35,866 nucleotides of DNA from Elioraea sp. Yellowstone (GTDB lineage Bacteria > Pseudomonadota > Alphaproteobacteria > Acetobacterales > Acetobacteraceae). The stretch lies in contig NZ_VIKA01000019.1 of the NCBI RefSeq assembly GCF_006704265.1, forward strand, positions 1 to 35,866. The letters are read 5' to 3'. A program made the translations under genes and the position numbers. The notes beneath the pieces are model-generated. The model was not told the origin of the DNA. It did not search any database and saw only the letters and a list, made by a program, of their open reading frames with translations. Shown piece by piece: positions 1-9,459 of the stretch; positions within the stretch are counted from its first letter, which is position 1, and each line of letters starts with the position of its first letter.

Positions 1-105
1 GGCGGCCGCGGCAGGGGCGGCCTCGGGCGCCGCTCCCTCCGCGGCCGCGCGCCGGAGCCGCGCGGCGAGCCCGGCCGCGTTCGGGGCGAAGGGCGGCGCG
101 CTCAC
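1..105 (-). CDS. 5' end of an unidentified gene, possibly Nudix CoA pyrophosphatase (partial)
   Basis: A GTG codon at 105-103 overlaps the stop of the DUF1285 gene in a GTGA arrangement and opens a frame that runs off the left edge (35 codons). The visible residues are rich in Ala and Arg and carry no diagnostic motif. In many alphaproteobacteria the gene that follows DUF1285 in this arrangement is a Nudix CoA pyrophosphatase, so that identity is an inference from neighbourhood only. Translational coupling to the upstream gene is likely given the 4-base overlap. The visible end of the frame is a poly-Ala, GCC-rich stretch. Confidence 0.4.
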   Translation of the reverse strand, partial: MSAPPFAPNAAGLAARLRRAAAEGAAPEAAPAAAA

Positions 106-713
106 CCCTCGTCGGCCTGGCCGAGCGGGAAGAAGCTGTCCGACGACCAGACGCCGAGCACGCTCTCGCCGTGCACCGTCTCCGGCACCGCGAGGGCGAC
201 GAGCTCGTAGTAGACCGACCGCTCGATGCGCGCCTCGATCGGCAGGCTGCCGCGACCCGGCCGCACGGCGAGATAGGGCGTGGGCAGGCAGGTGACGATG
301 TCGCGCGCGACCCGGATCGGGTGTTCGCGGCACGCCTCCACCACCTCGTCGACATTGGTGCGGAAGGAGAGCACCTGCCTGCCGCGGCAGTGCGAGACGA
401 ACAGCTCGACCGCGAGGAAGGGCGCGTCCTCGACCTCGATGCGGCCGCGCTCGGCCGGCGTGACCAGCCAGAACGAGCCGTCGGGCTCGCGCGTCAGCAC
501 CGAGGCGAACAGGCAGACGAGTTCCTTCCGCCGGATCGGGCTGCCCTGGTAGTGCCAGGTGCCGTCGCGGGCGATGCGGATCGCGATGTCGCCGCAGAAG
601 ATGGGTTCGCGCCGCGGCCGCCGCACGGGCGGGGTGAGCGCGAGCCCCGGGATCGGCAGGTCGCCGTCCCCCTCTCCTTCGCCGCGCTCCACGACGCGCC
701 GGTCCGCCGCCAC
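102..713 (-). CDS. DUF1285 family protein
   Basis: A 203-residue cytosolic protein without signal peptide or membrane segment. It resembles the proteobacterial DUF1285 family over its length: the core from about residue 38 ([20 protein letters not shown]) through the '[15 protein letters not shown]' segment and the C-terminal '[12 protein letters not shown]' ending is typical. The biochemical role of the family is unknown. The GTG start at 713 is supported by GGAG about 7 bases upstream. It is divergent from moxR with about 140 bp between them, an arrangement common in alphaproteobacteria, and it overlaps the next minus-strand gene by 4 bases. The first 35 residues are charged and poorly conserved. 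Confidence 0.85.
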   Translation of the reverse strand: MAADRRVVERGEGEGDGDLPIPGLALTPPVRRPRREPIFCGDIAIRIARDGTWHYQGSPIRRKELVCLFASVLTREPDGSFWLVTPAERGRIEVEDAPFLAVELFVSHCRGRQVLSFRTNVDEVVEACREHPIRVARDIVTCLPTPYLAVRPGRGSLPIEARIERSVYYELVALAVPETVHGESVLGVWSSDSFFPLGQADEG

Positions 714-852
714 TCGCTCTCCACGCCGTCTCCGGCGCAGCCTCCTCCGCTGCCGGCGTCACGTCCGCGTGACCCTCCGGCGTCCGGTTTTCCGTCATCC
801 GCACATATAGGTAGCATTCCATCGCGGCGTGTAGATGCGAAGGGAGATCAGC

Positions 853-1868
<1,016 letters not shown>

Positions 1869-1872
<4 letters not shown>

Positions 1873-2783
1873 TCCAGGGCCAGCCGGGGGTTGCCGGCAC
1901 CGCTGCCCGGCGCGCCGAGCAGCTCGCCGCCCGGCTGCCGCCGCTGCTGGTCGCGGCCGAGCGGGTCGCGGCGACGGTGGCGCAGGGCGTGCACGGCCGC
2001 CGCCGCGTCGGCCAGGGTGACAGTTTCTGGCAGTTCCGCCAGTTCCTGCCCGGCGACCCGGTGCACCGCATCGACTGGCGCCAGTCGGCGAAGGGCGACC
2101 GCACCTTCGTGCGCGAGACCGAGTGGGAGGCGGCGCAGAGCGTCTGGCTCTGGCGCGACGCCTCGGCCGGGATGCGCTGGCGCTCCGATCGTCGCCTGCC
2201 GGAGAAGGCCGAGCGGGCGGAGCTGCTCGTCCTCGCGCTCGCCTCGCTGCTGCTGCGCGGCGGCGAGCGCGTCGCCCTGCTCGGCGCCGGGATGCGCCCG
2301 GTCTCGGGGCGGGCGATGATCGAGCTCATGGCCGAGGCGGTCGCGCGGCGCGGCGATCCCGGCGCGCTGGCGGGCCTGCCGCCGGCCGAGAACCTGCCGG
2401 CGCACGCCCGCGTGGTGCTGATCGGCGACTTCCTCTCGCCGCTGCCCGACGTGCAGCAGGCCGTGGCGCGGCTCGCCCAGGTCCCGGTCGCGGGGCACAT
2501 GCTGCAGGTGCTCGACCCGGCGGAGGCGGCGCTGCCGTTCCGCGGCCGCATCCGCTTCGAGGGGCTCCGGCGCGAGGCCGCCGCGCTGATCGGCAAGGTC
2601 GAGGGCGTGCGCGGCGACTACCAGGCGAGGCTCGCCGCCCAGCAGGAGGGCCTGCGCGCGATCGCCGCCGCCGCCGGCTGGACCTTCGGCGTGCACATCA
2701 CCGACCACCCGCCCGAGACCGCGCTGATGGGGCTCTATCTCGCGCTCGCGCCCGATCGCGCCGGGCGGGGCCGCGCCGCGTGA
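1869..2783 (+). CDS. DUF58 domain-containing protein
   Basis: A 304-residue protein of the DUF58 family, the usual partner of MoxR ATPases. The diagnostic motif is '[15 protein letters not shown]' near residues 56-70, followed by '[13 protein letters not shown]'. The C-terminal half has the fold expected of a VWA-like domain ('[18 protein letters not shown]'). No membrane helix is evident, so it is probably cytosolic or membrane-associated through the next gene product. ATG 1869 overlaps the moxR stop by 4 bases, and its own stop is 13 bases before the next gene. The precise function of this class is not established. Confidence 0.9.
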
Positions 2784-2796
2784 GACGGCACGGGCG

Positions 2797-3690
2797 ATGA
2801 TCGAGGCGGTCGGCGCGATCGGCTTCGCCCATCCGTGGCTCCTGGCCGCGCTCGCCCTGCTGCCGGCGCTGATCTGGCTCCTGCGGGTGACGCCGCCGGC
2901 ACCGCGGCTGCTCGCCTTCCCCGCGGTGCGGCTGCTGCTCGACCTGCAGCGGCGCGAGGAGAGTTCGGCGCGCACGCCGTGGTGGCTGCTCGCGCTGCGC
3001 CTGCTCGCCGCGGCGCTGGTGATCCTCGGCCTCGCCCGGCCGGTGCTGAACGCGGGCCAGGGACCGGGCGGGACGGGGCCGCTCCTGCTGGTGATGGACG
3101 ACGGCTGGGCCTCCGGCCCGGACTGGCCGGCGCGGCTCGCCGCGGCCGAGGAGGCGCTGGCGGAGGCCGACCGCGCCGGGCGCGAGGTGCGGCTGCTCGC
3201 CACCGCGCCCTCCCCGCGCGGCGAGCCGCCCCGGCTCTCCCCGCCCATGCCGGCGGCGGAGATGCGCGAGCGGATCGCCGCGCTGAGCCCGCTGCCCTGG
3301 CCGCCCGACCGGGCCGCCGCGGCGGCCGCGCTCGCGAAGTCGGGCACGACCTCGCTCGAGCTCGCGGTCGCCGGCGTGCCGCAGGTGGTGGCGTACCGCG
3401 TCAACCCGATCACCGCCGCGATCGTGCGGCGCCTCGTCACCGTGCCGCATGCGAGCCTCGTCAACCTGCTCGCAGGCGAGGAGGTGGTGCCCGAACGGTT
3501 GCAGGAGCAGTGCACGCCCGAACGGCTCGCCGCGGCGCTGCTGCCGCTGCTGACCGGGACCGATGCCGCGGCTGCCCAGCGTGCGGCCTTCGCGCGCGTG
3601 CTCGGCCAGCTCCGCCCGCCGGGCGGGCTCGCGCCGTCCGAGGCGGCCGCCGAAGCCGTGCTGGCCGAACTCGCGACCGTTCAGCGGTAG
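2797..3690 (+). CDS. Chimeric ORF: DUF4159/BatA-like N-terminus joined to LpxB C-terminus
   Basis: A 297-residue frame made of two unrelated parts. Residues 1 to about 175 match the N-terminal BatA-like region of DUF4159 membrane proteins that follow moxR-DUF58: two hydrophobic segments (about 12-30 and 62-82), 'FPAVRLLLDL', 'RTPWWLLALRLL' and 'LLLVMDDGWASGPDW'. Full-length members are about 900 residues. From about residue 178, 'ALAKSGTTSLELAVAGVPQ' continues through 'AYRVNPIT', 'LVNLLAGEEVVPERLQ' and 'TPERLAAALLPLL', which is the C-terminal glycosyltransferase half of lipid-A-disaccharide synthase (normally ~385 residues). The join falls at about 3310-3340, in a palindrome. Neither half can be functional as known. 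It ends overlapping dctM by 10 bp, convergent. Either an assembly chimera or a true rearrangement. Confidence 0.85.
   Translation: MIEAVGAIGFAHPWLLAALALLPALIWLLRVTPPAPRLLAFPAVRLLLDLQRREESSARTPWWLLALRLLAAALVILGLARPVLNAGQGPGGTGPLLLVMDDGWASGPDWPARLAAAEEALAEADRAGREVRLLATAPSPRGEPPRLSPPMPAAEMRERIAALSPLPWPPDRAAAAAALAKSGTTSLELAVAGVPQVVAYRVNPITAAIVRRLVTVPHASLVNLLAGEEVVPERLQEQCTPERLAAALLPLLTGTDAAAAQRAAFARVLGQLRPPGGLAPSEAAAEAVLAELATVQR
3312..3327. repeat. 16-bp perfect palindrome at the DUF4159/LpxB join
   Basis: GGCCGCCGCGGCGGCC reads identically on both strands. It lies inside the poly-Ala codons where the DUF4159-like part changes to the LpxB-like part. GC-rich palindromes and GCC repeats are typical points for assembly or amplification chimeras, and also for illegitimate recombination. 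Confidence 0.8.
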
Positions 3691-4958
3691 AAGATCTCCG
3701 GCAGCAGCAGCACGAAGCCCGGCCAGTAGGTGACGACGAGCAGCGCGCCGAACAGCGGGATCAGGAACGGCGCGATCGACGCGGTGACGAACTCGAAGCT
3801 GCGGTCCGAGATGCGTGCGAGCGTGTAGATCACGAGCCCAACCGGCGGCGTCAAGAGGCCGATCACCAGATTGAGCGTCATGATGATGCCGAACTGCACC
3901 GGATCGACCCCGATCTTGGTGATCAGCGGCAGGAGCACCGGCACCAGGATGGTGATCGCCGCGATCGTCTCGAGGAAGCAGCCGACGACCAGCAGCAGCA
4001 GGTTGACGATCAGCAGGACCAGGACGCGATCCTCGGTGATCGCCAGCACCGCCTCGGCCACCTCCTCGCTGATCCGCGTCGTGGTCACCAGCCAGCCGAA
4101 GATCGAGGCGCCGGCCACGATCAGCAGGATGATCGCCGTCGTCTCGATGGTCTCCATCGAGACGCGCACCAGCCGGTTCCAGCCGAGCGTGCGATAGGCG
4201 ACGAGGCCGAGGAAGAGCGCATAGACGGTCGCCGCGATCGCCGCCTCGGTCGGCGTGAACAGGCCGGACTTCATGCCGCCGATCAGGATCACCGGCGTCA
4301 TCAGCGGCAGCACGGCGCGGAAGGTGGCATGCGCCAGGCGGCACCAGCCGAAGGCCGCATCGCGGGGGAAGCGCTGAAGCCGCGCCACCACCGCCACCCA
4401 GCCGAACAGCATCACCGCGATCAGGAGGCCGGGCAGGATACCGGCGGCGAAGAGCTGGCCGACCGAGGTGTTCGCCATCACGCCGTAGATCACCAGCGGC
4501 AGCGAGGGCGGGATGATCGGCCCGATCACCGAGGAGGCGGCGGTGATGCCGATCGAGAAGTCGTCGGGATACCGGGCATCGCGCATCGCCTTGATCTCGA
4601 TCGTGCCGAGCCCGCCCGCATCCGCGACCGCGGTGCCCGACATGCCGGCGAAGATGATCGAGGCGAACACGTTGACGTGGCCGAGCCCCCCCTTGGCCCA
4701 GCCCACCGCGGCGATCGCGAAGTGGAAGATCCGGTCGGTGATGCCGGCGCTGTTCATGAGGTTGCCGGCCATGATGAAGAACGGCACGGCGAGCAGCGGG
4801 AAGCTGTCGATCCCGTTCACCATGCGGTGCACGACCACGAGCAGCGGCAGGTCGCCGGTGAGCGCGACATAGAGCAGCGACGCACCGCCGAGCGCCACCG
4901 CAACCGGCAAGCCGATCAGCAGGAAGCCGATGAAGGAGAGGAAGAGGAGGGTGGTCAC
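3681..4958 (-). CDS. TRAP transporter large permease (DctM family)
   Basis: A 425-residue integral membrane protein, the normal length of DctM subunits. It would carry the sodium-coupled translocation path of a tripartite transporter. About 11-12 hydrophobic segments are visible. Family hallmarks include 'LPLLVVVHRMVNGIDSFPLL', 'FIMAGNLMNSAGITDRIFHF', 'SGTAVADAGGLGTIEIKAM', 'SIGITAASSVIGPIIPPSLP' and 'NLVIGLLTPPVGLVIY'. The frame extends upstream to 5114, but GTG 4958 overlaps the dctQ stop as GTGA and starts directly at the first membrane helix, so it is the chosen start. The probable binding protein is the dctP at 6763-7755, separated by an opposite-strand dehydratase gene. Confidence 0.93.
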   Translation of the reverse strand: MTTLLFLSFIGFLLIGLPVAVALGGASLLYVALTGDLPLLVVVHRMVNGIDSFPLLAVPFFIMAGNLMNSAGITDRIFHFAIAAVGWAKGGLGHVNVFASIIFAGMSGTAVADAGGLGTIEIKAMRDARYPDDFSIGITAASSVIGPIIPPSLPLVIYGVMANTSVGQLFAAGILPGLLIAVMLFGWVAVVARLQRFPRDAAFGWCRLAHATFRAVLPLMTPVILIGGMKSGLFTPTEAAIAATVYALFLGLVAYRTLGWNRLVRVSMETIETTAIILLIVAGASIFGWLVTTTRISEEVAEAVLAITEDRVLVLLIVNLLLLVVGCFLETIAAITILVPVLLPLITKIGVDPVQFGIIMTLNLVIGLLTPPVGLVIYTLARISDRSFEFVTASIAPFLIPLFGALLVVTYWPGFVLLLPEIFYR

Positions 4959-5530
4959 GGCCGCGCGGCTCCCGACTCGCGCGGCTCCTCGCCGGCCCGG
5001 AAGCGTACCACCGCATGCCAAGCGAAGCGGATCGTCGTCAGCGCGAGACCGAAGAACGCGACGTAGTAGACGAGGCCGAGCGGCAGGTCGACCACCACCA
5101 TCGGCTGATACCACATGGCGTCGGCGATCTCGAAGCAGAGCCAGGCCGCGACGGCGAAGAACGCGACCGTGATCGCGGCGAGCAGCAGGCGCAGCCAGCG
5201 CCGCAGCACCGGCGGCAGGACGAAGAGCGCGAGCTCGAGCGCGATATGCGTGCCCTTGCGCGCCGCCATCGCCGCACCGACGAAGGTGACGCAGATCAGC
5301 AGGTAGCGGGCGATCTCCTCGGTCCAGGCGATCGAATCGTTCAGCACGTAACGCGTGAAGAACTGGAGGAACACCACGCCGGCGAGCGCCCAGAAGATCG
5401 CGAAGACGATCCAGTCCTCGATCCGCCAGTCGCCCGGCGGCTCGTGCAGCTCAGCATCTTCCTGCTGGTGCAGCAGCTCCTCGTAGCCCGGGGCCGCGTC
5501 GTCGTTGGCCGGCGTCCGCGTCTCAGACAC
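4955..5530 (-). CDS. TRAP transporter small permease (DctQ family)
   Basis: A 191-residue membrane protein with four hydrophobic segments (about residues 39-60, 75-95, 109-130 and 148-170). It contains the DctQ-type stretches 'IAWTEEIARYLLICVTFVGAAMAARKG' and 'VVVDLPLGLVYYVAFFGL'. It pairs with DctM, whose start overlaps its stop. An ATG exists at 5554, but a near-perfect AAGGAGG lies inside that extension, 6-8 bases before GTG 5530, so 5530 is preferred. The N-terminal ~37 residues are acidic and cytoplasmic. The upstream region (5531-5600) is shared with the divergent dehydratase gene and must hold promoters for both. Confidence 0.9.
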   Translation of the reverse strand: MSETRTPANDDAAPGYEELLHQQEDAELHEPPGDWRIEDWIVFAIFWALAGVVFLQFFTRYVLNDSIAWTEEIARYLLICVTFVGAAMAARKGTHIALELALFVLPPVLRRWLRLLLAAITVAFFAVAAWLCFEIADAMWYQPMVVVDLPLGLVYYVAFFGLALTTIRFAWHAVVRFRAGEEPRESGAARP

Positions 5531-5600
5531 CCCTTCCCTCCTTCCCTCGTCCACCTAGACTGCCCGCGGCGCGGCCGCGCCCAGTGAAGGAGGACCGCAC

Positions 5601-6719
5601 ATGGCGCGGATCGCGCGCATCGAGATCAGCCAGATCGACCTGTTCCCGAAGCGACCGCGCAGCGACGCGATCCAGGCCTTCACCTGCCAGGAGACGCCGG
5701 TCGTCCGGATCGTCTCCGACGACGGCGCCGATGGCATCGGCTACAGCTACACCATCGGCACGGGCGGGTCGTCGGTCATCGCCTTGCTGCGCGATCATCT
5801 CGCCCCGCGCCTGATCGGCCGCGATGCGGACGCGATCGAGGCGATCTGGCAGGATCTGTTCTGGCACACCCATGCCCTCTCGGTGGGTCCCCTCACGGCC
5901 CTGGCACTCGCCGCGATCGACACCGCACTCTGGGACCTGCGCGGACGGCGCCTCGGCGTGCCGCTGCATCGCCTCGCCGGGGGCGCGAAGGAGGCGATCC
6001 CGGTCTACGACACCGAGAGCGGCTGGCTCCATGTCGAGACGCCGCAGCTCGTGGCGGACGCCCAGGCAGCCGCCGCGAGGGGCTTCCGCGGCGTGAAGGT
6101 GAAGGTCGGCAAGCCGCATCTCCGCGAGGACGTCGCCCGGCTGGAGGCCGTGCGCCGAGCGATCGGCGACGGCGTGGAGCTGATGACGGACGCCAACCAG
6201 GGCTTCACGGTCGCCGAGGCGATCCGTCGTGCCGGCGCCTTCGAGGCGGCCGGGCTCGGCCTCGCCTGGTACGAGGAGCCGCTGCCGGCGGAGGATGTCG
6301 AGGGGCATGCGCGGCTCTGCGCGGCGACGACGATTCCGATCGCGGTCGGCGAGAGCCTCTATCATCCCGCGCAGTTCCGCGACTACCTGGCCCGCCATGC
6401 CTGCCGCATCGTGCAGGTGGACGTGGCACGCATCGGCGGCATCACGCCCTGGCTGAAGGTCGCGCACATGGCCGAGGCGTTCAATGTCGCCGTCTGTCCC
6501 CACTACCTGATGGAGCTGCATCTGCCGCTCTGCTGCGCGGTGCCCAACAGCGCCTGGCTCGAGCACATCCCGCAACTCGACGACGTCACCGACAGTCGGG
6601 TGGCGATCGAGGGCGGCCTCGCGCGTGCCAGCACCGAGCCTGGCAACGGCATCGTCTGGAATCGCGAGGCGATGCACCGGCACCAGGCCTTTGTGCCGAT
6701 CGTGATCGACCGGGCCTGA
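5601..6719 (+). CDS. Enolase-superfamily (mandelate racemase/muconate lactonizing type) acid-sugar dehydratase
   Basis: A 372-residue cytosolic enzyme with the capping domain (1-130) and barrel domain of the mandelate racemase subgroup. Visible catalytic features are the KxK pair K166/K168 in 'GVKVKVG', metal ligands D197 ('DANQG'), E225 ('YEEP') and E251 ('GES'), the Asp-His dyad D274 ('VDVARIGG') and H301 ('CPHYLMELH'), and a late Glu at 321. This set is typical of acid-sugar dehydratases that abstract the proton alpha to a carboxylate. The exact substrate cannot be read. Neighbours (TRAP genes, UxaA-type dehydratase, SDR, FAH hydrolase) suggest a hexonate or 6-deoxyhexonate. GAAGGAGG precedes ATG 5601 with good spacing. 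It ends in a shared terminator. Confidence 0.9.
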   Translation: MARIARIEISQIDLFPKRPRSDAIQAFTCQETPVVRIVSDDGADGIGYSYTIGTGGSSVIALLRDHLAPRLIGRDADAIEAIWQDLFWHTHALSVGPLTALALAAIDTALWDLRGRRLGVPLHRLAGGAKEAIPVYDTESGWLHVETPQLVADAQAAAARGFRGVKVKVGKPHLREDVARLEAVRRAIGDGVELMTDANQGFTVAEAIRRAGAFEAAGLGLAWYEEPLPAEDVEGHARLCAATTIPIAVGESLYHPAQFRDYLARHACRIVQVDVARIGGITPWLKVAHMAEAFNVAVCPHYLMELHLPLCCAVPNSAWLEHIPQLDDVTDSRVAIEGGLARASTEPGNGIVWNREAMHRHQAFVPIVIDRA

Positions 6720-6722
6720 CAT

Positions 6723-6756
6723 GGCCGGAGGCGGGCCCGAGGGCCCGCCTCCGGCC
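6723..6756. terminator. Bidirectional hairpin between convergent genes
   Basis: Perfect inverted repeat with 16-bp arms (GGCCGGAGGCGGGCCC and its complement) and a 2-base GA spacer. It occupies almost the whole gap between the stops of the dehydratase gene (6719) and dctP (6763). No T-run follows on either side, so efficiency as an intrinsic terminator is inferred from position and stem strength. Confidence 0.75.
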
Positions 6757-6762
6757 CCGCCG

Positions 6763-7755
6763 TCAGTTCGTGCGTGCGCCAAGCGCCTGCAGGCGGTCGT
6801 ACTGCGCGCGCGTCCAGCCCGCGCCGGCCGATTCGTCGTTGTGCAGCGGCAGGGCGGCCGCGCGGAACGCGGCACGATCCGGCACCATCACGGTCTTGCC
6901 CTGGGCACGGAACCAGTCGGGCAGGGTCTCCTCCGCCGTGCGGATGGCGAAGGTCGCGCGGTTCGCCGCCTCGCGCCAGACCTCCTCGAACACCGCCCTG
7001 TCGGCCGCGCTGAGGCGGCGCCACAGCCGCCCGCCCGCGATCGTCAGCAGGTTCTCGGTGATGTGGCCGGTCAGCACGATGTGGCTCTGCACCTCGTAGA
7101 ACTTCTTGGCCTGGATGGTCGGCAGCGGGTTCTCCTGGCCGTCCACCGTGCCGTTCTGCAGCGCGAGATACACCTCGGCGAAGGCGATCGGCGTGGCGTT
7201 GGCGCCGACCGATCGCGCGAACATCAGGTAGAGCGGCGCCTGCGGCACGCGCAGCTTCATCCCGCGCATGTCCTCGGGCTTCATGATCGGCCTGTTGGCC
7301 GTGACGTGGCGCGCGCCGTAATAGGTGAGTGCCAGCGTCTTGTGGCCCGTCGCCCGGTCGTAGCCCGCCATCAACTCCTTCAGCAGGTCGCTGTCGCGAT
7401 ACGCCAGCCAGTGGTCGAAGTCGCGGAACACGTAGGGCGCATTGCTGATGGCGATCGGCCGGAAGCGGGATCCCGCGAAGGCGGTGCCGGTGTAGATCAT
7501 GTCGATCGTGCCGAGCGTCAGCGCCTCGTTGATCGCCGGCTCGTTGCCGAGCGCCGAGGCCGGGAACACCTCGATCCGCCAGCGGTTGTCGGTGCGCTTG
7601 GCGATCTCCTCGGCCGCCCACAGCGCCTCGGTGTGGTAGGGCTCGTTCACCTCGTAGACATGCGCGAAGCGGAGCCGCGTCTGCGCCTCCGCCGGCTGGG
7701 CTGCCATGGTCGTGAGCGCCATCGCGACTGCGACGGCCGTCAGACGGATCATCAT
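6763..7755 (-). CDS. TRAP transporter substrate-binding protein (DctP family)
   Basis: A 330-residue periplasmic binding protein with a Sec signal peptide (residues 1-24, ending AEA). The DctP fold is evident from 'RLRFAHVYEVNEPYHTEAL', 'LGTIDMIYTGTAFAGSRF', the conserved 'MRGMKLRVPQAPLYLMFARS' segment holding the carboxylate-binding Arg, and 'LALQNGTVDGQENPLPTI'. This is the sialic/C4-dicarboxylate/acid-sugar-type arrangement. A strong GGAGGGAGGGAGGA lies directly upstream, so ATG 7755 or the adjacent ATG 7752 is the start. It is the likely partner of dctQM at 3681-5530, although the dehydratase gene lies between them on the other strand. It is divergent from the UxaA-type dehydratase gene. 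Confidence 0.92.
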   Translation of the reverse strand: MMIRLTAVAVAMALTTMAAQPAEAQTRLRFAHVYEVNEPYHTEALWAAEEIAKRTDNRWRIEVFPASALGNEPAINEALTLGTIDMIYTGTAFAGSRFRPIAISNAPYVFRDFDHWLAYRDSDLLKELMAGYDRATGHKTLALTYYGARHVTANRPIMKPEDMRGMKLRVPQAPLYLMFARSVGANATPIAFAEVYLALQNGTVDGQENPLPTIQAKKFYEVQSHIVLTGHITENLLTIAGGRLWRRLSAADRAVFEEVWREAANRATFAIRTAEETLPDWFRAQGKTVMVPDRAAFRAAALPLHNDESAGAGWTRAQYDRLQALGARTN

Positions 7756-7792
7756 TCCTCCCTCCCTCCGGGCCTTCCGACCGCATCTGGGC

Positions 7793-7810
7793 TGATGTAT
7801 CAGGTATCCA
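7793..7810. promoter_or_regulatory. Candidate operator in the dctP/uxaA-type divergent gap
   Basis: An AT-richer island in a GC-rich 160-bp intergenic region reads TGATGTATCAGGTATCCA. It contains the small palindrome TGAT-GT-ATCA and a repeated GTATC element. The size and position fit a GntR/LacI-type regulator of the sugar-acid cluster, but no regulator gene for the cluster is in the window, so this is only a candidate. Confidence 0.3.
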
Positions 7811-7914
7811 TGCCGGATCGCCGGTGCGATTGCAAGCGCGCCCTGCCGCCCCGCCGCAGGCGGGATGGCAGTCGCGGCGGCGCTGCGCGATAACCACGCA
7901 TGGAGGAGACCGCC

Positions 7915-9450
7915 ATGCCGACGCCCCCGCTGACCATCCGCCTGCACCCCGAGGACGGCGTCGTCATCGCGCGCGCCGACCTCCTGCCCGGCACGCCGAT
8001 CCCCGGCGAGGGCGTCATCGCCGCCACCCGCATCCCGCCCGGCCACAAGATCGCGGTGCGCGCGCACGCCGAGGGCGAGCCGGTGCGCCGCTACGGCCAG
8101 ATCATCGGCGTCGCCACGAGGCCGATCGCGCCCGGCGAGCACGTGCACACGCACAATCTCGGCATGGGCGAGCACAGCCGCGACTACGCCTTCTGCGCCG
8201 AGACGAAGCCGACCCTCCATGTCGATCCGCCGGCGAGCTTCCAGGGCATCATCCGCCCGGACGGACGCGTGGCCACGCGCAACTACATCGGCGTTCTGAC
8301 CACCGTGAACTGCTCCGCGACCGTCGCGCAATACGTCGCCGACGCGTTCCGCCGGAACCCCTTCACGAACCACGACCCGCTCGCCGACCACCCCAACGTG
8401 GACGGCGTCGTCGCGCTCACCCACAAGACCGGCTGCGGGATGAGTGACCTCGAGCCGCTGCGCCTCCTGCGCCGCACCCTCGCCGGTTACGCGACGCACC
8501 CCAACTTCGCCGCCATCATCGTGCTCGGCCTCGGCTGCGAGGTGAACCAGATCCCCGGGCTGATGGAGGCCGAGGGGCTGGACGGCAAGTCGCGCGTCCT
8601 GGCGATGACGATCCAATCGGCCGGCGGCACCGCGAAGACCGTCGCTCGCGGCGTCGAGTTCGTGCGCGAGGTGCTGGCCGAGGCCAACGCCGTCAGGCGC
8701 ACCGCCGTGCCGGCGAGCCACCTCTGCGTCGCCCTGCAATGCGGCGGGTCGGACGGCTACTCGGGAATCACCGCCAATCCCGCGCTCGGCGCCGCTTCCG
8801 ACCTCGTGGTGCGCCACGGCGGCACGGTGATCCTCAGCGAGACGCCCGAGACCTACGGCGCCGAGCACCTGCTGACCCGCCGCGCGGTCAGCGAGGAGGT
8901 CGGGCGCAAGCTCGTCGAGCTGATGGCGTGGTGGGAGGACTACACGCGCCGCAACGGCGGCGAGCTCGACGACAACCCCTCCCCCGGCAACAAGGCCGGC
9001 GGGCTGACGACGATCCTCGAGAAGTCGCTCGGCGCGATGGCGAAGGCCGGCACGACCAACCTCGTCGAGGTGTACCGCTACGCCGAGAAGGTCACGGCCA
9101 AGGGCTTCGTGTTCATGGACACGCCGGGCTACGACCCCGTGTCGATCACGGGGCAGGTAGCCGGCGGGGCGAACCTCGTCTGCTTCACCACCGGCCGGGG
9201 CTCGGTCTATGGCTGCAAGCCTGCACCGTCGCTCAAGCTCGCCACCAACACCTCCATGTACCGCCGCATGGAGGACGACATGGACATCAACTGCGGCACC
9301 GTGCTCGACGGCGACGAAAGTGTTGCCGAGTGCGGCGAGCGCATCTTCCGGGAGATGCTGGCGGTCGCTTCCGGCAAGCGCACGAAGAGCGAGCAGTGGG
9401 GCTTCGGATCGGAGGAGTTCGCCCCCTGGGTGCAGGGCGCGACGATGTGA
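7915..9450 (+). CDS. UxaA-family (altronate dehydratase-like) sugar-acid dehydratase
   Basis: A 511-residue enzyme of the UxaA/GarD family, iron-dependent dehydratases acting on hexonates such as altronate or galactarate. The N-terminal SAF domain spans about residues 8-90 ('PEDGVVIARADLLPGTPI' to 'HVHTHNLGMGEH'). The catalytic part begins about 105 ('FQGIIRPDGRVATRNYIGVL') with 'NCSATVAQYVADAF', 'THKTGCGM' and 'LQCGGSDGYSGITANPALG', and the conserved end 'FTTGRGSVYGCKPAPSLKLATN' and 'MDINCGTVLDG'. An in-frame ATG lies at 7900, but GGAGGAG at 7902-7908 positions ATG 7915. E. coli UxaA is of similar length. Substrate may be a 6-deoxy or other hexonate given the KDF-type SDR nearby. Confidence 0.9.
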   Translation: MPTPPLTIRLHPEDGVVIARADLLPGTPIPGEGVIAATRIPPGHKIAVRAHAEGEPVRRYGQIIGVATRPIAPGEHVHTHNLGMGEHSRDYAFCAETKPTLHVDPPASFQGIIRPDGRVATRNYIGVLTTVNCSATVAQYVADAFRRNPFTNHDPLADHPNVDGVVALTHKTGCGMSDLEPLRLLRRTLAGYATHPNFAAIIVLGLGCEVNQIPGLMEAEGLDGKSRVLAMTIQSAGGTAKTVARGVEFVREVLAEANAVRRTAVPASHLCVALQCGGSDGYSGITANPALGAASDLVVRHGGTVILSETPETYGAEHLLTRRAVSEEVGRKLVELMAWWEDYTRRNGGELDDNPSPGNKAGGLTTILEKSLGAMAKAGTTNLVEVYRYAEKVTAKGFVFMDTPGYDPVSITGQVAGGANLVCFTTGRGSVYGCKPAPSLKLATNTSMYRRMEDDMDINCGTVLDGDESVAECGERIFREMLAVASGKRTKSEQWGFGSEEFAPWVQGATM

Positions 9451-9459
9451 GGAACGGCG

